The notes under the pieces are model-generated. The model searched no databases. It worked only from the letters and a program-made list of their open reading frames with translations, and was not told the origin of the DNA. DNA of 64,000 nt, taken from an uncultured Chlorobiaceae bacterium (GTDB lineage: Bacteria; Bacteroidota; Chlorobiia; Chlorobiales; Chlorobiaceae). The stretch lies in assembly GCA_903843305.1 (NCBI GenBank), contig CAIMPI010000034.1, forward strand, positions 28,186 through 92,185, in the 5' to 3' direction. Numbering within the stretch: position 1 is the stretch's first letter; each line of letters starts with the position of its first letter. The position numbers were made by a program, and so were the translations under genes. Positions 29,103 to 38,381 of the stretch are shown here, in pieces.

Positions 29103-31102
29103 AAGTGGGTTCGGTTCATCTGCTTTAATGAAAGCCGCACCACAATAACTCTCTTTTTTTCAACCTTGCTGCCGGGCAAGATGTTTTGACGGACGACAAC
29201 GCCCTCAAAATCTCCGGAATAATCCATCTCCAGATTAAGCCATTTCAACAAGCGCTGAGCATCACGCCCTTTTAAGCCAGTGAGATCCGGAACAGTCACC
29301 GTTGAGACAGAATCAATGATACCCTGCTCTGGAGAACGGATAGAAAGGTTCTTCTGCATCTCCTCCGAGCAAGCGACCATTCTTGATGCAATACCTGCAA
29401 AAACCGGAACGGCAACCGCTGCAGCATAGTAGGCTGTTTTAGGATTTTCAACAAGCACGATAATGGCATAACGGGGAGCCGCAAGTGGAAAATAGCCGAC
29501 AAATGAAGAGACATAAGCACGCCTGGAATAGGAACCACCAGCCGCACGACGCGCTGTTCCAGTCTTTCCTGCAACATTCATACTGATCAACACATCATTT
29601 TTAGCCGTGCCGCTGTCAACTACCGCTTTAAAATACTCTTTGCCAAGATATCGAGCCGTTGCTACCGAAACCACCCTCTGAACTTTTTCAGGAGCCCCCT
29701 CCCGGACAACCAGACCTTTGGCATCAGTAATCTTCTTTATAATATACGGCCTCATCAGCTCACCATCATTAGCAATTGACGCATAAGCCTGCAAGATCTG
29801 CAGCGGGGTTGTCATTACCTGATAACCATATCCCATCCAGGGAAGCGTGGTCATATCCCACTCATCCAGCGGACGAACTATTCCCCGGGCCTCACCAACC
29901 AGTCCGATACCGGTCTTCTTTCCAAACCCGAAATTTCTCGTATAAGTATAGAACTTTTCGCGCCCGACCCGCATGGCTGTCTGGGCTGCCACAATATTGC
30001 TTGAATACATAATGGCCTGACGGAACGTAATGTTTCCATAAGGCTCATGATCCGTGATCTTCAGTTTATAAAACGGCATAGAGCCGTTATAAGCAAATAC
30101 CATATCATCTGCTTTTCTGTTCAGTACTTCCGTGGCCGCAGCCGCCATGACCAGCTTGAACGTTGACCCTGGTTCAAACATTTCAGTCACTGCACGGTTC
30201 CGAGAATTTTCCTTGGTCCATGTCGACCTGTTGTTCAGGTCAAACGCCGGATTGTTCGCCATGGCGATAATTTCCCCAGTTCGGACATCCATAACAATAC
30301 TTGTCGCCGCATCAGCCTGGAACTTGGCAACTGCCTTTGACAGCTCATCTTCAACAATACTTTGAATATCGCCATCAATAGTCAGTTGTACCGCATTGCC
30401 CTTGACTGGATCCTGTTGTGGAACATCCGGCGCAGGATAACGGACTCCTGTTGCATAGCGCTGATAATTTCTTGTACCGTCAATTCCTTTCAACTCCTGG
30501 TTCAACTGCAGTTCAAGTCCGCTGCTCCCATCAATTTTACTCGTTGAATTGCCGGTAAAACCGATCAACTGTGCCGCAACATTCAGGTAAGAGCGCTGCT
30601 GCTCCTTTTCAAACCATACACCACTAATCTTATCGTGCATAAGCGGCAGCGCCTTTGCTACAGGTATTTTCCGGCCAAGCACAGCTATACCTTTGTGACG
30701 TTTCAATAATTTAAGGCATACTTGCCTGTTAAGCCCCAGATAGCGAGCAAACAGCGTCGCAACAGCCCCGGAATTATCACACGTTTTCTGTTTCCCTGTT
30801 TTCTTGTCATTAATCGGCTTGCCGTGTTCATCGAACACAGGGGTATTCCTAATGATAAGAGGATCGGCATAGAAGGTAATAGATTCGATACTTTCCGCAA
30901 GCATGCGTGAACGACGATCAAGGATAGCCCCCCGCTGTGCAATTTCTGTTACCACCCGTTCATACTGCTGTGCCGCTTTCTGCTTGTACTTCTTGACATT
31001 GATCACCTGAATACTGAGCAACATACCAATGATTGCAACAACAAACATTGAAAATGCAAAAGCCACAACACCGAGCCTCTTGCCAAACTCCTGATCATTC
31101 AT
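29099..31102 (-). CDS. ftsI: Septal murein transpeptidase FtsI (PBP3) with C-terminal PASTA domain
   Basis: I start at ATG 31102; the track start is a TTG two codons earlier. The 667-residue protein has an N-terminal anchor helix (VAFAFSMFVVAIIGMLLSIQV), a PBP dimer domain and a transpeptidase domain with SxxK in EPGSTFKLV, SxN in MYSSNIVAAQ and KTG in VAGKTGTARR. One PASTA domain ends the protein (VTVPDLTGLKGRDAQRLL...). PASTA domains occur on FtsI of Bacteroidetes/Chlorobi. It crosslinks septal murein made by FtsW. Confidence 0.96.
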   Translation of the reverse strand: MNDQEFGKRLGVVAFAFSMFVVAIIGMLLSIQVINVKKYKQKAAQQYERVVTEIAQRGAILDRRSRMLAESIESITFYADPLIIRNTPVFDEHGKPINDKKTGKQKTCDNSGAVATLFARYLGLNRQVCLKLLKRHKGIAVLGRKIPVAKALPLMHDKISGVWFEKEQQRSYLNVAAQLIGFTGNSTSKIDGSSGLELQLNQELKGIDGTRNYQRYATGVRYPAPDVPQQDPVKGNAVQLTIDGDIQSIVEDELSKAVAKFQADAATSIVMDVRTGEIIAMANNPAFDLNNRSTWTKENSRNRAVTEMFEPGSTFKLVMAAAATEVLNRKADDMVFAYNGSMPFYKLKITDHEPYGNITFRQAIMYSSNIVAAQTAMRVGREKFYTYTRNFGFGKKTGIGLVGEARGIVRPLDEWDMTTLPWMGYGYQVMTTPLQILQAYASIANDGELMRPYIIKKITDAKGLVVREGAPEKVQRVVSVATARYLGKEYFKAVVDSGTAKNDVLISMNVAGKTGTARRAAGGSYSRRAYVSSFVGYFPLAAPRYAIIVLVENPKTAYYAAAVAVPVFAGIASRMVACSEEMQKNLSIRSPEQGIIDSVSTVTVPDLTGLKGRDAQRLLKWLNLEMDYSGDFEGVVVRQNILPGSKVEKKRVIVVRLSLKQMNRTHL

Positions 31103-31133
31103 GAGCAATCCAGTTCATTGAACATCACATCAT

Positions 31134-31415
31134 TCACGGTTCAAGTTCAACCGGTGGAACACTCGACGGAGTAAGTCCCAGCGCGGCTGCTTCCTGCGTA
31201 ATATTATGGATACTATGCAATTCATCCGCTTTAAGTTTCTGTGAAGTTATCATACTGGAACTCATCTGAATCTGCTCTCGAAGCTTTTCATTCTGCTTCG
31301 CAAGCTCAATTATTGCAAGAGTATTATTTGTCTGAAGTAAAAAAAGCCCTGTTCCAATAAGAAGGTATATAAAAGTCTTTGGTTGCAACAAGGCAGCAAT
31401 ATCAAACTTCATCAT
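31134..31415 (-). CDS. ftsL: FtsL-like divisome protein
   Basis: The 93-residue bitopic protein has one membrane helix (TFIYLLIGTGLFLLQ, near 14-28) followed by a heptad-like coiled coil (LAIIELAKQNEKLREQIQMSSSMITSQKLKADELH). This architecture and its place between rsmH and ftsI identify it as FtsL-like; sequence identity in this family is low. It overlaps the end of rsmH by 14 bp. Confidence 0.8.
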   Translation of the reverse strand: MMKFDIAALLQPKTFIYLLIGTGLFLLQTNNTLAIIELAKQNEKLREQIQMSSSMITSQKLKADELHSIHNITQEAAALGLTPSSVPPVELEP

Positions 31416-32394
31416 GGGGAACTCTCAGGGGAATTTGTTCAATAATTCTCAACTTAGCACTTCTTGCTCTTGGATTTGCCTCTGTCTCCTCAGGGGTTGC
31501 AATTATAGGCTTCCTGGTAATGAGACTTACTGCTCCATAGGAAAGAGGCTCTCTTAACCCTACTCCTTTTGGACCCCAGTCATTCCTTGCTTGTTCTGCA
31601 AACACTGTTTTCACAATCCTGTCTTCAAGAGAATGATAGCTGATGACCGCCATCCTGCCATAATCATCAAGGCATTCGATACCCTTATACAGTGCCCGGC
31701 GAAGTACATCAAGCTCACCATTCACCTCAATTCTCAACGCCTGAAAAACCCTTGATAGTGTCTTGACAACTCTGTCCCCGCCATAGGCATTGCCGCGAAT
31801 AATGTCAGCAAGTTCCCGTGTCCCCTTTACGGATCCATGTTGTTGACGCCATGCCACAATTGCCCTCGCAATCCGCCTGCTTCCAGGTTCTTCACCATAT
31901 CGATAAATAAGCCGTGCAAGATCTTTTTCCTCATAGCTGTTCACAATGTCGGCAGCGCTCAGGGGAGCATTACTGTCCATCCTCATATCAAGCGGCCCAT
32001 CCCTGAGATAGCTGAAACCCCGCACAGCAGTGTCAATCTGAAACGAAGAAACCCCAAGATCAAGCAAAATCCCTGCAACCTTAGGCGCCAGACACCTGCT
32101 ACGACATGCGTTTTGGACAATAGAACCAATATCCTGAAAATTCCCCTTAACCAGCACAGAATGGGCTTTGTACTCCTTGAGCTTTTCTGCCGCCTCTTTT
32201 AATGCGGCATCATCCTGATCAATGCCGATCAACAGGGATTGGTCGCTGTAACCAGCCTCACGCAGAGACTGAAACAGTGCAAGCGAATGGCCACCACCAC
32301 CAAGCGTCCCATCAACATAAATACCCGGCTTTCTGGCCAGAAAGGCAACAACTTCAGTAACAAGAACCGGATCATGAAATCTGTCGTGCACCAT
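31402..32394 (-). CDS. rsmH: 16S rRNA (cytosine-1402 N4)-methyltransferase
   Basis: The 330-residue protein has the SAM-binding VDGTLGGGGHSLALFQSL near the N-terminus and the GILLDLGVSSFQID and FSYLRDGPLDMRMD signatures of RsmH (MraW). It modifies 16S rRNA at the ribosomal P site. It follows mraZ by 5 bp, the standard start of dcw clusters. Confidence 0.97.
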   Translation of the reverse strand: MVHDRFHDPVLVTEVVAFLARKPGIYVDGTLGGGGHSLALFQSLREAGYSDQSLLIGIDQDDAALKEAAEKLKEYKAHSVLVKGNFQDIGSIVQNACRSRCLAPKVAGILLDLGVSSFQIDTAVRGFSYLRDGPLDMRMDSNAPLSAADIVNSYEEKDLARLIYRYGEEPGSRRIARAIVAWRQQHGSVKGTRELADIIRGNAYGGDRVVKTLSRVFQALRIEVNGELDVLRRALYKGIECLDDYGRMAVISYHSLEDRIVKTVFAEQARNDWGPKGVGLREPLSYGAVSLITRKPIIATPEETEANPRARSAKLRIIEQIPLRVPHDEV

Positions 32395-32399
32395 GGGCC

Positions 32400-32870
32400 T
32401 TAAAAATAACGTCCGGCAAGCAATGCAAAACGCCCTGCGCTCTCCTGCAATAAAGCAGAAAGGCGATCCGGTTCCCAGATAATCATTTTTGTATCAGCAC
32501 CAATAATCACGACATCCTTTGTAATGCCTGCATGTTCAAGAAATTCCCTTGAGATCGCAACTCTTCCCTGACGGTCAAGTTCAACCATTTCAAGACTTTC
32601 ATACATCAATGTCTTCAGCAGGCGCTCTTCAGTGTTAAAATCCGAAAGAGCAGAAATGGTTTTTCGCATGTCATTCCAGATAAACGGCTCATACAGCTCA
32701 AGAGAACGATCGGGCGTTTTCATGATATATAATACGTCGATATGTACCGACACAGCATCCTCAACACCCGATGAAGCCGACTGCCCAAACTTTCGGCGAA
32801 ACCTTACCGGAATCATCAATCGCCCTTTCTCATCGACAGCATGCCTCTCTTTTCCTATAAAACCTGCCAT
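32400..32870 (-). CDS. mraZ: Transcriptional regulator MraZ
   Basis: The 156-residue protein contains two SpoVT/AbrB-like MraZ domains. The first is FIGKERHAVDEKGRLMIPVRFRRKFG and the second is EMVELDRQGRVAISREFLEHAGI, each with the DxxGR turn. MraZ forms a ring and binds repeated boxes upstream of its own operon, usually lowering dcw expression. Three candidate boxes lie about 110-135 bp upstream. It is the first gene of the cluster. Confidence 0.95.
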   Translation of the reverse strand: MAGFIGKERHAVDEKGRLMIPVRFRRKFGQSASSGVEDAVSVHIDVLYIMKTPDRSLELYEPFIWNDMRKTISALSDFNTEERLLKTLMYESLEMVELDRQGRVAISREFLEHAGITKDVVIIGADTKMIIWEPDRLSALLQESAGRFALLAGRYF

Positions 32871-33402
32871 TATGGCAATCCCATAAGTTTCCGTTCTTGA
32901 GATCTCTCAACCTGTTCATACACCTTTGCCTGCATGTCATCCAAAAAAAAAGACATAAAGAAGAAAAAAGCCAGCTATTCCCCCATTTTTCACCCTTTTT
33001 TACCACTTGAAAAGGTATAAAAAAAGAAAGACTTAAAAAAATAGGACTATTTATTAACCATGGAATGTATGAATGAAACTGGATATAATACCCCATCAGA
33101 TCCAGCCCTGAGTTCCCGGGTAATCTACTCCCAATGCCGATCGATTTTGATGTTCTCCACCTCATGGAGCGAAGAATCATGCCGCAGAAAACCATTACAT
33201 TATTCTGATATGATTTCGTGCTAAAGTATAGGCATCTGTTCGCTGTACCCCAAAGAAGTGAAATAGTAATCGACGCACAAAAGCAAATCCTTTCTTTGCC
33301 CCGAAGCATAGCCTAATGTGGATTCGAAAAAAACGCAAAAATAGCTATTATAAATCTTATTATTACAGTTCCTGTGACCGTAACACCTTAAACGCCCTTA
33401 TC
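32871..33402. other. Divergent promoter region between mraZ and chorismate mutase
   Basis: This 532-bp gap separates the minus-strand dcw cluster from the plus-strand chorismate mutase operon. It holds the candidate MraZ boxes and several A- and T-rich tracts. A minus-strand ORF of 159 residues (32830-33309) overlaps mraZ and has no recognisable domain, so I treat it as spurious. The plus-strand ORF that continues into chorismate mutase from 33316 encodes a Lys/Tyr/Ser-rich stretch that does not look like family sequence. Confidence 0.5.
32979..33006 (-). promoter_or_regulatory. Candidate MraZ operator, three TGGG-like boxes at 10-bp spacing
   Basis: Read on the minus strand upstream of mraZ, TGGT, GGGT and TGGG occur exactly 10 bp apart, separated by A-rich spacers. 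MraZ operators in other bacteria are tandem TGGGN-type boxes, one helical turn apart. The repeats are seen; binding is inferred. AT-rich flanks, including TATACC at 33014-33019, could belong to the promoter. Confidence 0.5.
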
Positions 33403-33732
33403 ATGATGTCCGAAAGCACAATAGGCAAATCAGCACACTGGCAGGAGCTTGATGAATGGAGAAAAAAAATTGACGCCCTTGACCAACAGTTATCTTTACT
33501 CCTTTGTGAAAGATTGAACTGCGCCCAAAATATTATCTCCTTAAAATCAAGAATCGGAGAGCAGGTACTCCAGCCTGAAAGGGAAAAAGAGGTATTGAAC
33601 AATGTGCTTAGCCAAGCCGATTCACCTTTGAAATCGCGTGCACTGGATAAAATCTATCGTTGCATCATTGAGGAGACACGAATCTTACAGCATGAGTGGC
33701 AAAGCAGTCAATCCGATATCCAGAGCCGCTAA
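33403..33732 (+). CDS. Chorismate mutase, AroQ type
   Basis: I start at the MM pair (33403/33406), giving about 109 residues. The core WRKKIDALDQQLSLLLCERLNCAQNIISLKSRIG...PEREKEVLNNVL, with RCIIEETR at the end, is the all-helical AroQ fold. The first arginine, the ERL arginine, the LKSR lysine and the PERE arginine correspond to the charged active-site residues of E. coli AroQ. It converts chorismate to prephenate for Phe/Tyr synthesis. There is no fused dehydratase or DAHP synthase domain. It overlaps the likely mltG start by about 40 bp. Confidence 0.85.
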   Translation: MMSESTIGKSAHWQELDEWRKKIDALDQQLSLLLCERLNCAQNIISLKSRIGEQVLQPEREKEVLNNVLSQADSPLKSRALDKIYRCIIEETRILQHEWQSSQSDIQSR

Positions 33733-34774
33733 AAAGACCTCCTTTGCTATGGCATCAAAAACATCTTCTTCTCCTAAAGTGCTTGTGGCTGGAACAACGA
33801 TTCTGCTGACAGTACTCTCGTGCTTTCTGTTTTTTCCGTGTCTCAATACCTCATCCAGAACAACAAGACTGATAGTTCACCGCGGAATGGGCTTTAGAAC
33901 AATCCTGTATCAGTTGCACAGTAACGGCTCAATTACCCGCACATGGCCCACACTTTTGACTGCAAGCATTATTCCAAAGCTCCGCAATATCAAGCCTGGC
34001 AGGTATGTCATACCTCCGGGAATGTCGAATTTTGGCCTTTTGTATTACCTCCACACCCAGCGGCAAGATGAGGTGCGTGTCACGCTTCCTGAAGGGGTAG
34101 ATCTCAGAAAAGTGGCCCGTATTCTTTCACGAAATCTTGATATAGATTCTACCGCGTTCATGGCAACGGTATCCAACAGGAAAATGCTTGCCAAGCACGG
34201 TATTATCATGGCTGAAAATGCCGAAGGCTACCTTCTTCCCGGAACTTATAACTTTGCCTGGGCAAGCACCCCTGATGAAGCTGCGGAATTTCTTATCGGC
34301 AGATTCAGGCATTTCTATACAAACCGCCTCCAGAATTTGGCTGCTCAACAAGGAATGAACGAAACCGCGTTGCTCACCCTTGCATCAATTGTAGAGGCCG
34401 AAACGCCAATTGACGCGGAAAAATCGCTTATCGCAAGTATTTATCTGAACCGACTTAAGAAAAACATACGCCTCCAGGCCGATCCAACGGTGCAATATGC
34501 CCTTGGTGGAGCCGCCCGAAGGCTCTATTACAAAGACCTTGCAGCAGATTCTCCCTATAATACCTATCGTCATAACGGTCTACCTCCCGGTCCTATATGC
34601 AACCCAGGCACCGCATCGATTCTTGCAGTGCTTTACCCTGCGCAAACACGTTTTCTCTATTTTGTTGCCACAGGAAATGGAGGCCATTACTTTGCAGAAT
34701 CACTGACCGAGCATAATGCTAACATTAAAAAGTACAAAATCGCAAAGCGCGATATGCTGCACGAATCGGAGTGA
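33692..34774 (+). CDS. mltG: Endolytic murein transglycosylase MltG (YceG-like)
   Basis: The protein has one N-terminal membrane helix (VLVAGTTILLTVLSCFLFFPC), a LysM-like region (IVHRGMGFRTILYQLHSNGSI) and the YceG domain. The catalytic glutamate lies in LASIVEAETPIDAEKSLIASIYLNRL, and LQADPTVQYALG and HNGLPPGPICNPG follow. MltG cuts nascent glycan strands and sets their length. Possible starts are 33692 (MSGKAV, 360 residues, overlapping chorismate mutase) or 33749 (MASKTSS, 341 residues); neither has a clear ribosome binding site. Confidence 0.92.
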   Translation: MSGKAVNPISRAAKKTSFAMASKTSSSPKVLVAGTTILLTVLSCFLFFPCLNTSSRTTRLIVHRGMGFRTILYQLHSNGSITRTWPTLLTASIIPKLRNIKPGRYVIPPGMSNFGLLYYLHTQRQDEVRVTLPEGVDLRKVARILSRNLDIDSTAFMATVSNRKMLAKHGIIMAENAEGYLLPGTYNFAWASTPDEAAEFLIGRFRHFYTNRLQNLAAQQGMNETALLTLASIVEAETPIDAEKSLIASIYLNRLKKNIRLQADPTVQYALGGAARRLYYKDLAADSPYNTYRHNGLPPGPICNPGTASILAVLYPAQTRFLYFVATGNGGHYFAESLTEHNANIKKYKIAKRDMLHESE

Positions 34775-34849
34775 GTTGCATTGATTATATTGTTGATTGT
34801 ATACATTAATACAAAGAGAATTTTTTTAATCAACCAATCTATCCAAGCA

Positions 34850-36043
34850 ATGCAGAAAAAGACCTTGTCTGAAATATCAACCCAGGGCAAGCGCGTGTTA
34901 ATGCGTGTTGATTTCAATGTACCCCTCGACGACGCTAAAAGGATTACTGATGACAAAAGAATCGTTGAGTCACTTCCTTCAATCAGAAAAGTTCTGGAAG
35001 AAGGTGGTCGTCTTATTTTAATGTCACACCTCGGCCGCCCAAAAGGAAAAGTCAATCCTGAATACTCGCTCGCGCCAGTGGCCTCAAAACTGGCTGAACT
35101 TCTTGACTGCCCGGTTACCATGGCAAAGGATTGTATCGGCACTGAGGTCATGCAACAAGTACTTGCTTTACAGGATGGAGAAGTTATCCTGCTTGAAAAT
35201 CTGAGATTTCACCCTGAAGAAGAGGCTAACGACCCAGATTTTTCAAAAGAACTTGCATCTCTCGGCGAGGTGTATGTAAATGACGCATTCGGCACAGCCC
35301 ACAGGGCTCATGCTTCTACGGAAGGGATTACGCACTATGTACAAACCGCCGTTGCTGGCTATCTGATAGAGCGAGAACTTTTGTATCTAGGAAAAGCTCT
35401 GCAGGAACCGGAACGACCGTTTGTCGCTATTCTTGGTGGCTCAAAAATATCAGGAAAAATTGATGTTCTTGAAAACCTTTTCAAAAAGGTCGATACGGTA
35501 TTGATCGGTGGTGCGATGGTCTTCACCTTCTTCAAAGCACAGGGTTACGAGGTAGGCAACTCTCTTGTCGAAGAGAGCAAGATAGAACTTGCCCTTACCA
35601 TTCTTGAGCAAGCAAAAAGCAAAGGAATCAAGCTCCTGTTACCAACAGATGTCATTCTTGCACCAGAGATTTCTGTTGATGCCGCTTTTTACGCAGAAAA
35701 GATCTCCAACATACCAGAAAAGATGATTGGTGTTGATATCGGGCCAGAAACGGCCGAGAGATACCGTAACGAAATTTTATCGGCACGAACCATTCTGTGG
35801 AACGGCCCTATGGGTGTCTTTGAAATCGACAATTTTGCCGCTGGCACTATGGCTATCGCACAGGCTCTCGCTGAGGCAACTGCAAATGGAGCTACGACTA
35901 TAGTCGGCGGTGGCGACTCGGCATCAGCAATTTCAAAAGCGGGTCTGGCTAATGAAATTACTCATATTTCAACAGGAGGTGGCGCAAGTCTCGAATTCCT
36001 TGAAGGGAAGGAACTCCCCGGAATAGCCGCCTTGAACGATTAA
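34850..36043 (+). CDS. pgk: Phosphoglycerate kinase
   Basis: I start at ATG 34850 ([28 protein letters not shown]), giving 397 residues, the standard length. The track ORF adds 23 AT-rich-encoded residues. Signatures are [17 protein letters not shown], the N-terminal [10 protein letters not shown] and the C-terminal GGGDSASAI nucleotide loop. It interconverts 1,3-bisphosphoglycerate and 3-phosphoglycerate. The rhomboid gene follows after 17 bp. Confidence 0.97.
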   Translation: MQKKTLSEISTQGKRVLMRVDFNVPLDDAKRITDDKRIVESLPSIRKVLEEGGRLILMSHLGRPKGKVNPEYSLAPVASKLAELLDCPVTMAKDCIGTEVMQQVLALQDGEVILLENLRFHPEEEANDPDFSKELASLGEVYVNDAFGTAHRAHASTEGITHYVQTAVAGYLIERELLYLGKALQEPERPFVAILGGSKISGKIDVLENLFKKVDTVLIGGAMVFTFFKAQGYEVGNSLVEESKIELALTILEQAKSKGIKLLLPTDVILAPEISVDAAFYAEKISNIPEKMIGVDIGPETAERYRNEILSARTILWNGPMGVFEIDNFAAGTMAIAQALAEATANGATTIVGGGDSASAISKAGLANEITHISTGGGASLEFLEGKELPGIAALND

Positions 36044-36060
36044 AGGAACTATACCAAGTA

Positions 36061-36876
36061 ATGAACTATTCCAAGCCATACAGTCCCGGGGGCTTTCAGT
36101 TTATGCCTTCGGCTATTAAAGCCATTATCCTTATCAATGTCGCGGTCTTTTTGCTGCAGTTAACACCGTTCGGGGATTCAATTTCTGCACTCGGTGCACT
36201 GTGGCCTATCGGCTCCGGTAACTTCAGAATATGGCAGCCAGTAACGTACATGTTTCTTCATGGAGGAGGTACCCATCTCTTCTTCAATATGTTCGCCCTC
36301 TGGATGTTTGGCGCTGAAATAGAAAATTATTGGGGAACCCGGCAATTCAACATCTATTATTTTGTGTGTGGTATCGGAGCTGCGATCATCAACCTGATAG
36401 CTACAGTCGGCGATCGCTATCCAACCGTCGGAGCTTCCGGCGCTATCTACGGTGTCTTGCTGGCTTTCGGCATGATGTTCCCTGATCGTTACATTTTTCT
36501 TTATTTTTTCTTCCCTTTAAAGGCAAAGTATTTTATTGCAGGGTATGCTCTTATTGAATTTGTCTCTGGTTTCGGTAGTCGGGCAATGGGCAGCGGAAGC
36601 AACATTGCCCACTTCGCGCACCTTGGGGGAATGCTGATCGGCTTTATCTATATTACCATCAAAAGGGCTGAGTGGTCATTTTCGGGATTATTCAGCAAGA
36701 TCCGCTCCTCAGGCAAAAAGGAAAGTGGGCCGCGCCTCCATACCCGGAACCGGGTAGCTCCACCGGTTTCCGAAGCAGAAATCAATGCCATTCTCGACAA
36801 GATTTCAGAACGTGGCTATGGATCGTTAACAGAGGAAGAACGCCGAAAACTACTCAGGGCAGGAGGGAAAAAATAA
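36061..36876 (+). CDS. Rhomboid family intramembrane serine protease
   Basis: The 271-residue protein has six predicted membrane helices. It shows MFLHGGGTHLFFNMFALWMFG, the catalytic serine in VGASGAIYGVLLAF (GxSG) and the catalytic histidine in IAHFAHLGGMLIG. A short cytoplasmic C-terminal domain (SEAEINAILDKISERGYGSLTEEERRKLL) follows, as in many bacterial rhomboids. It cleaves transmembrane proteins within the bilayer; the substrate is unknown. It converges with the methyltransferase gene with an 11-bp gap. Confidence 0.93.
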   Translation: MNYSKPYSPGGFQFMPSAIKAIILINVAVFLLQLTPFGDSISALGALWPIGSGNFRIWQPVTYMFLHGGGTHLFFNMFALWMFGAEIENYWGTRQFNIYYFVCGIGAAIINLIATVGDRYPTVGASGAIYGVLLAFGMMFPDRYIFLYFFFPLKAKYFIAGYALIEFVSGFGSRAMGSGSNIAHFAHLGGMLIGFIYITIKRAEWSFSGLFSKIRSSGKKESGPRLHTRNRVAPPVSEAEINAILDKISERGYGSLTEEERRKLLRAGGKK

Positions 36877-36887
36877 CCACGTCCTTT

Positions 36888-38336
36888 TCAACAGAGAGCC
36901 GTCCGCTCAAAACAGGCCACACTCTCGATATGACTGGTATGCGGAAACATGTCGACTGGTTGCACGGATAAAAGCTGGTAGCCGTGCTGGGTAATCTCCT
37001 TTCCGTCGCGAGCAAGACTTGCAGGGTTACAACTGACATAAACAATTCTCTCAGGTCTGAGCCGTAGCATGGTTGAGAGTGCCTTTGCATGCATACCCGC
37101 TCTTGGAGGGTCGGTAATGATCACTCTGGGAGCATCGTAATTTTCGAGAGTATTGAGCATAGCATGAAAATCCTTGAGATCAACCTTGAAGAATGCCGCA
37201 TTGCCAATGCCATTTAATTCCGCATTTTTTCGTGCATCATTAATAGAACTGTCCACAACTTCAAGGCCAATAACCTGTCGGCAGTAGCTCGCCAGATAGA
37301 GAGTTATGGTTCCTGTCCCGCAATAGAGATCATAGATGGTATCGGCAGGCCTCAAACCAGCAACCTTGAAAATGCTGTGGTAGAGAATCTCTGCCTGAGA
37401 GGAATTGGTCTGAAAAAAAGAGTTCGCCGATATCCTGAAATCAAGACCACCCAGTCGCTCGGTAAGATACCCCTCTCCGCTAATTATGAACTCACTGTCA
37501 CCTGTGGCGACAGTGTTGTGTCGATCGGTTACATTGTTGACTACTGTCATCTTGTGGCCTGCCATACCTGATTCGATATGTATATTGTAGCGCTGCATAA
37601 GTGCCTCATCATGCCACGAGGTAACAAGATTGACCATAATCTCTTCCCGATTTTCACTGAAACGGACAACCAGATTCCGCAGAAAACCAGTATGCGCTTT
37701 AACAGCATAAGGTGCAAGAGCGTTGGCAATCGCAAATTCTCGGGTCAAGGCAAGCACCCTGTTCATTGCCTCCTTGGCAAGATAGCAGTAGTCTATGTCG
37801 ATCACCTTCTCAAAGTTACCGGGGGTATGAAAGCCGAGCGCAAACTCCTTAGGCCGAGAAAGCTGCTCAAGCGAAAGCTCTTCAGGCAAAAGATAGCGCA
37901 TGCTCGAAAACGAGAATTCGATCTTGTTACGATAATGAAACGGAGCCATTGCCGCAAGGACAGGTGTGACGGGAGGAGCTATAAAATCCCCGATATGCTC
38001 AAGGGCATCCTTGACCTTTTTGTGCTTGTACAAAAGCTGCCCCTCATAGCGGATATGCATCAGCTTGCATCCTCCGCAAACACCAAACCAGGAGCATAGA
38101 GGGACAGTCCTGTCCAGCGACGGCTCAAGAATCTCTACTGTTATGGCCTCGATATACCGTGGGCGGACCTTTTTGATTCTGGCTAAAATCCGGTCACCGA
38201 CGGCAAGCATACCACCAACCATGACCGCCATCCCATTATCAAGCCTACCGAAACATTGATCTTTCTCAGCCAGATCCGTGACCGTCAGTGCTATGATGTC
38301 CCCTTTCCGGAAAGTCTCTTCTGCCATATAACTCAT
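36888..38336 (-). CDS. 23S rRNA (uracil-5-)-methyltransferase, RlmD/RumA family
   Basis: The 482-residue protein begins with a TRAM RNA-binding domain (GDIIALTVTDLAEKDQCFGRLDNGMAVMVGG). The Fe-S cysteine motif follows (CSWFGVCGGCKL, near 83-94), and then the SAM domain with DLYCGTGTITLYLA and IITDPPRAG. The catalytic cysteine is in VYVSCNPASLARD and the general-base glutamate in HIESVACFER. It makes 5-methyluridine in rRNA, at U1939 for RlmD; the site here cannot be fixed. ATG 38336 has AGG about 8 bp upstream. Confidence 0.93.
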   Translation of the reverse strand: MSYMAEETFRKGDIIALTVTDLAEKDQCFGRLDNGMAVMVGGMLAVGDRILARIKKVRPRYIEAITVEILEPSLDRTVPLCSWFGVCGGCKLMHIRYEGQLLYKHKKVKDALEHIGDFIAPPVTPVLAAMAPFHYRNKIEFSFSSMRYLLPEELSLEQLSRPKEFALGFHTPGNFEKVIDIDYCYLAKEAMNRVLALTREFAIANALAPYAVKAHTGFLRNLVVRFSENREEIMVNLVTSWHDEALMQRYNIHIESGMAGHKMTVVNNVTDRHNTVATGDSEFIISGEGYLTERLGGLDFRISANSFFQTNSSQAEILYHSIFKVAGLRPADTIYDLYCGTGTITLYLASYCRQVIGLEVVDSSINDARKNAELNGIGNAAFFKVDLKDFHAMLNTLENYDAPRVIITDPPRAGMHAKALSTMLRLRPERIVYVSCNPASLARDGKEITQHGYQLLSVQPVDMFPHTSHIESVACFERTALC

Positions 38337-38381
38337 TTTAAAACCTATTCATGAAAAAGATTATCCTCTCCGTTTGACTCT

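Noticed and set aside
32830-33309. 159-residue minus-strand ORF upstream of mraZ
   Set aside because: It overlaps the mraZ start, has no family features and covers the dcw promoter region.
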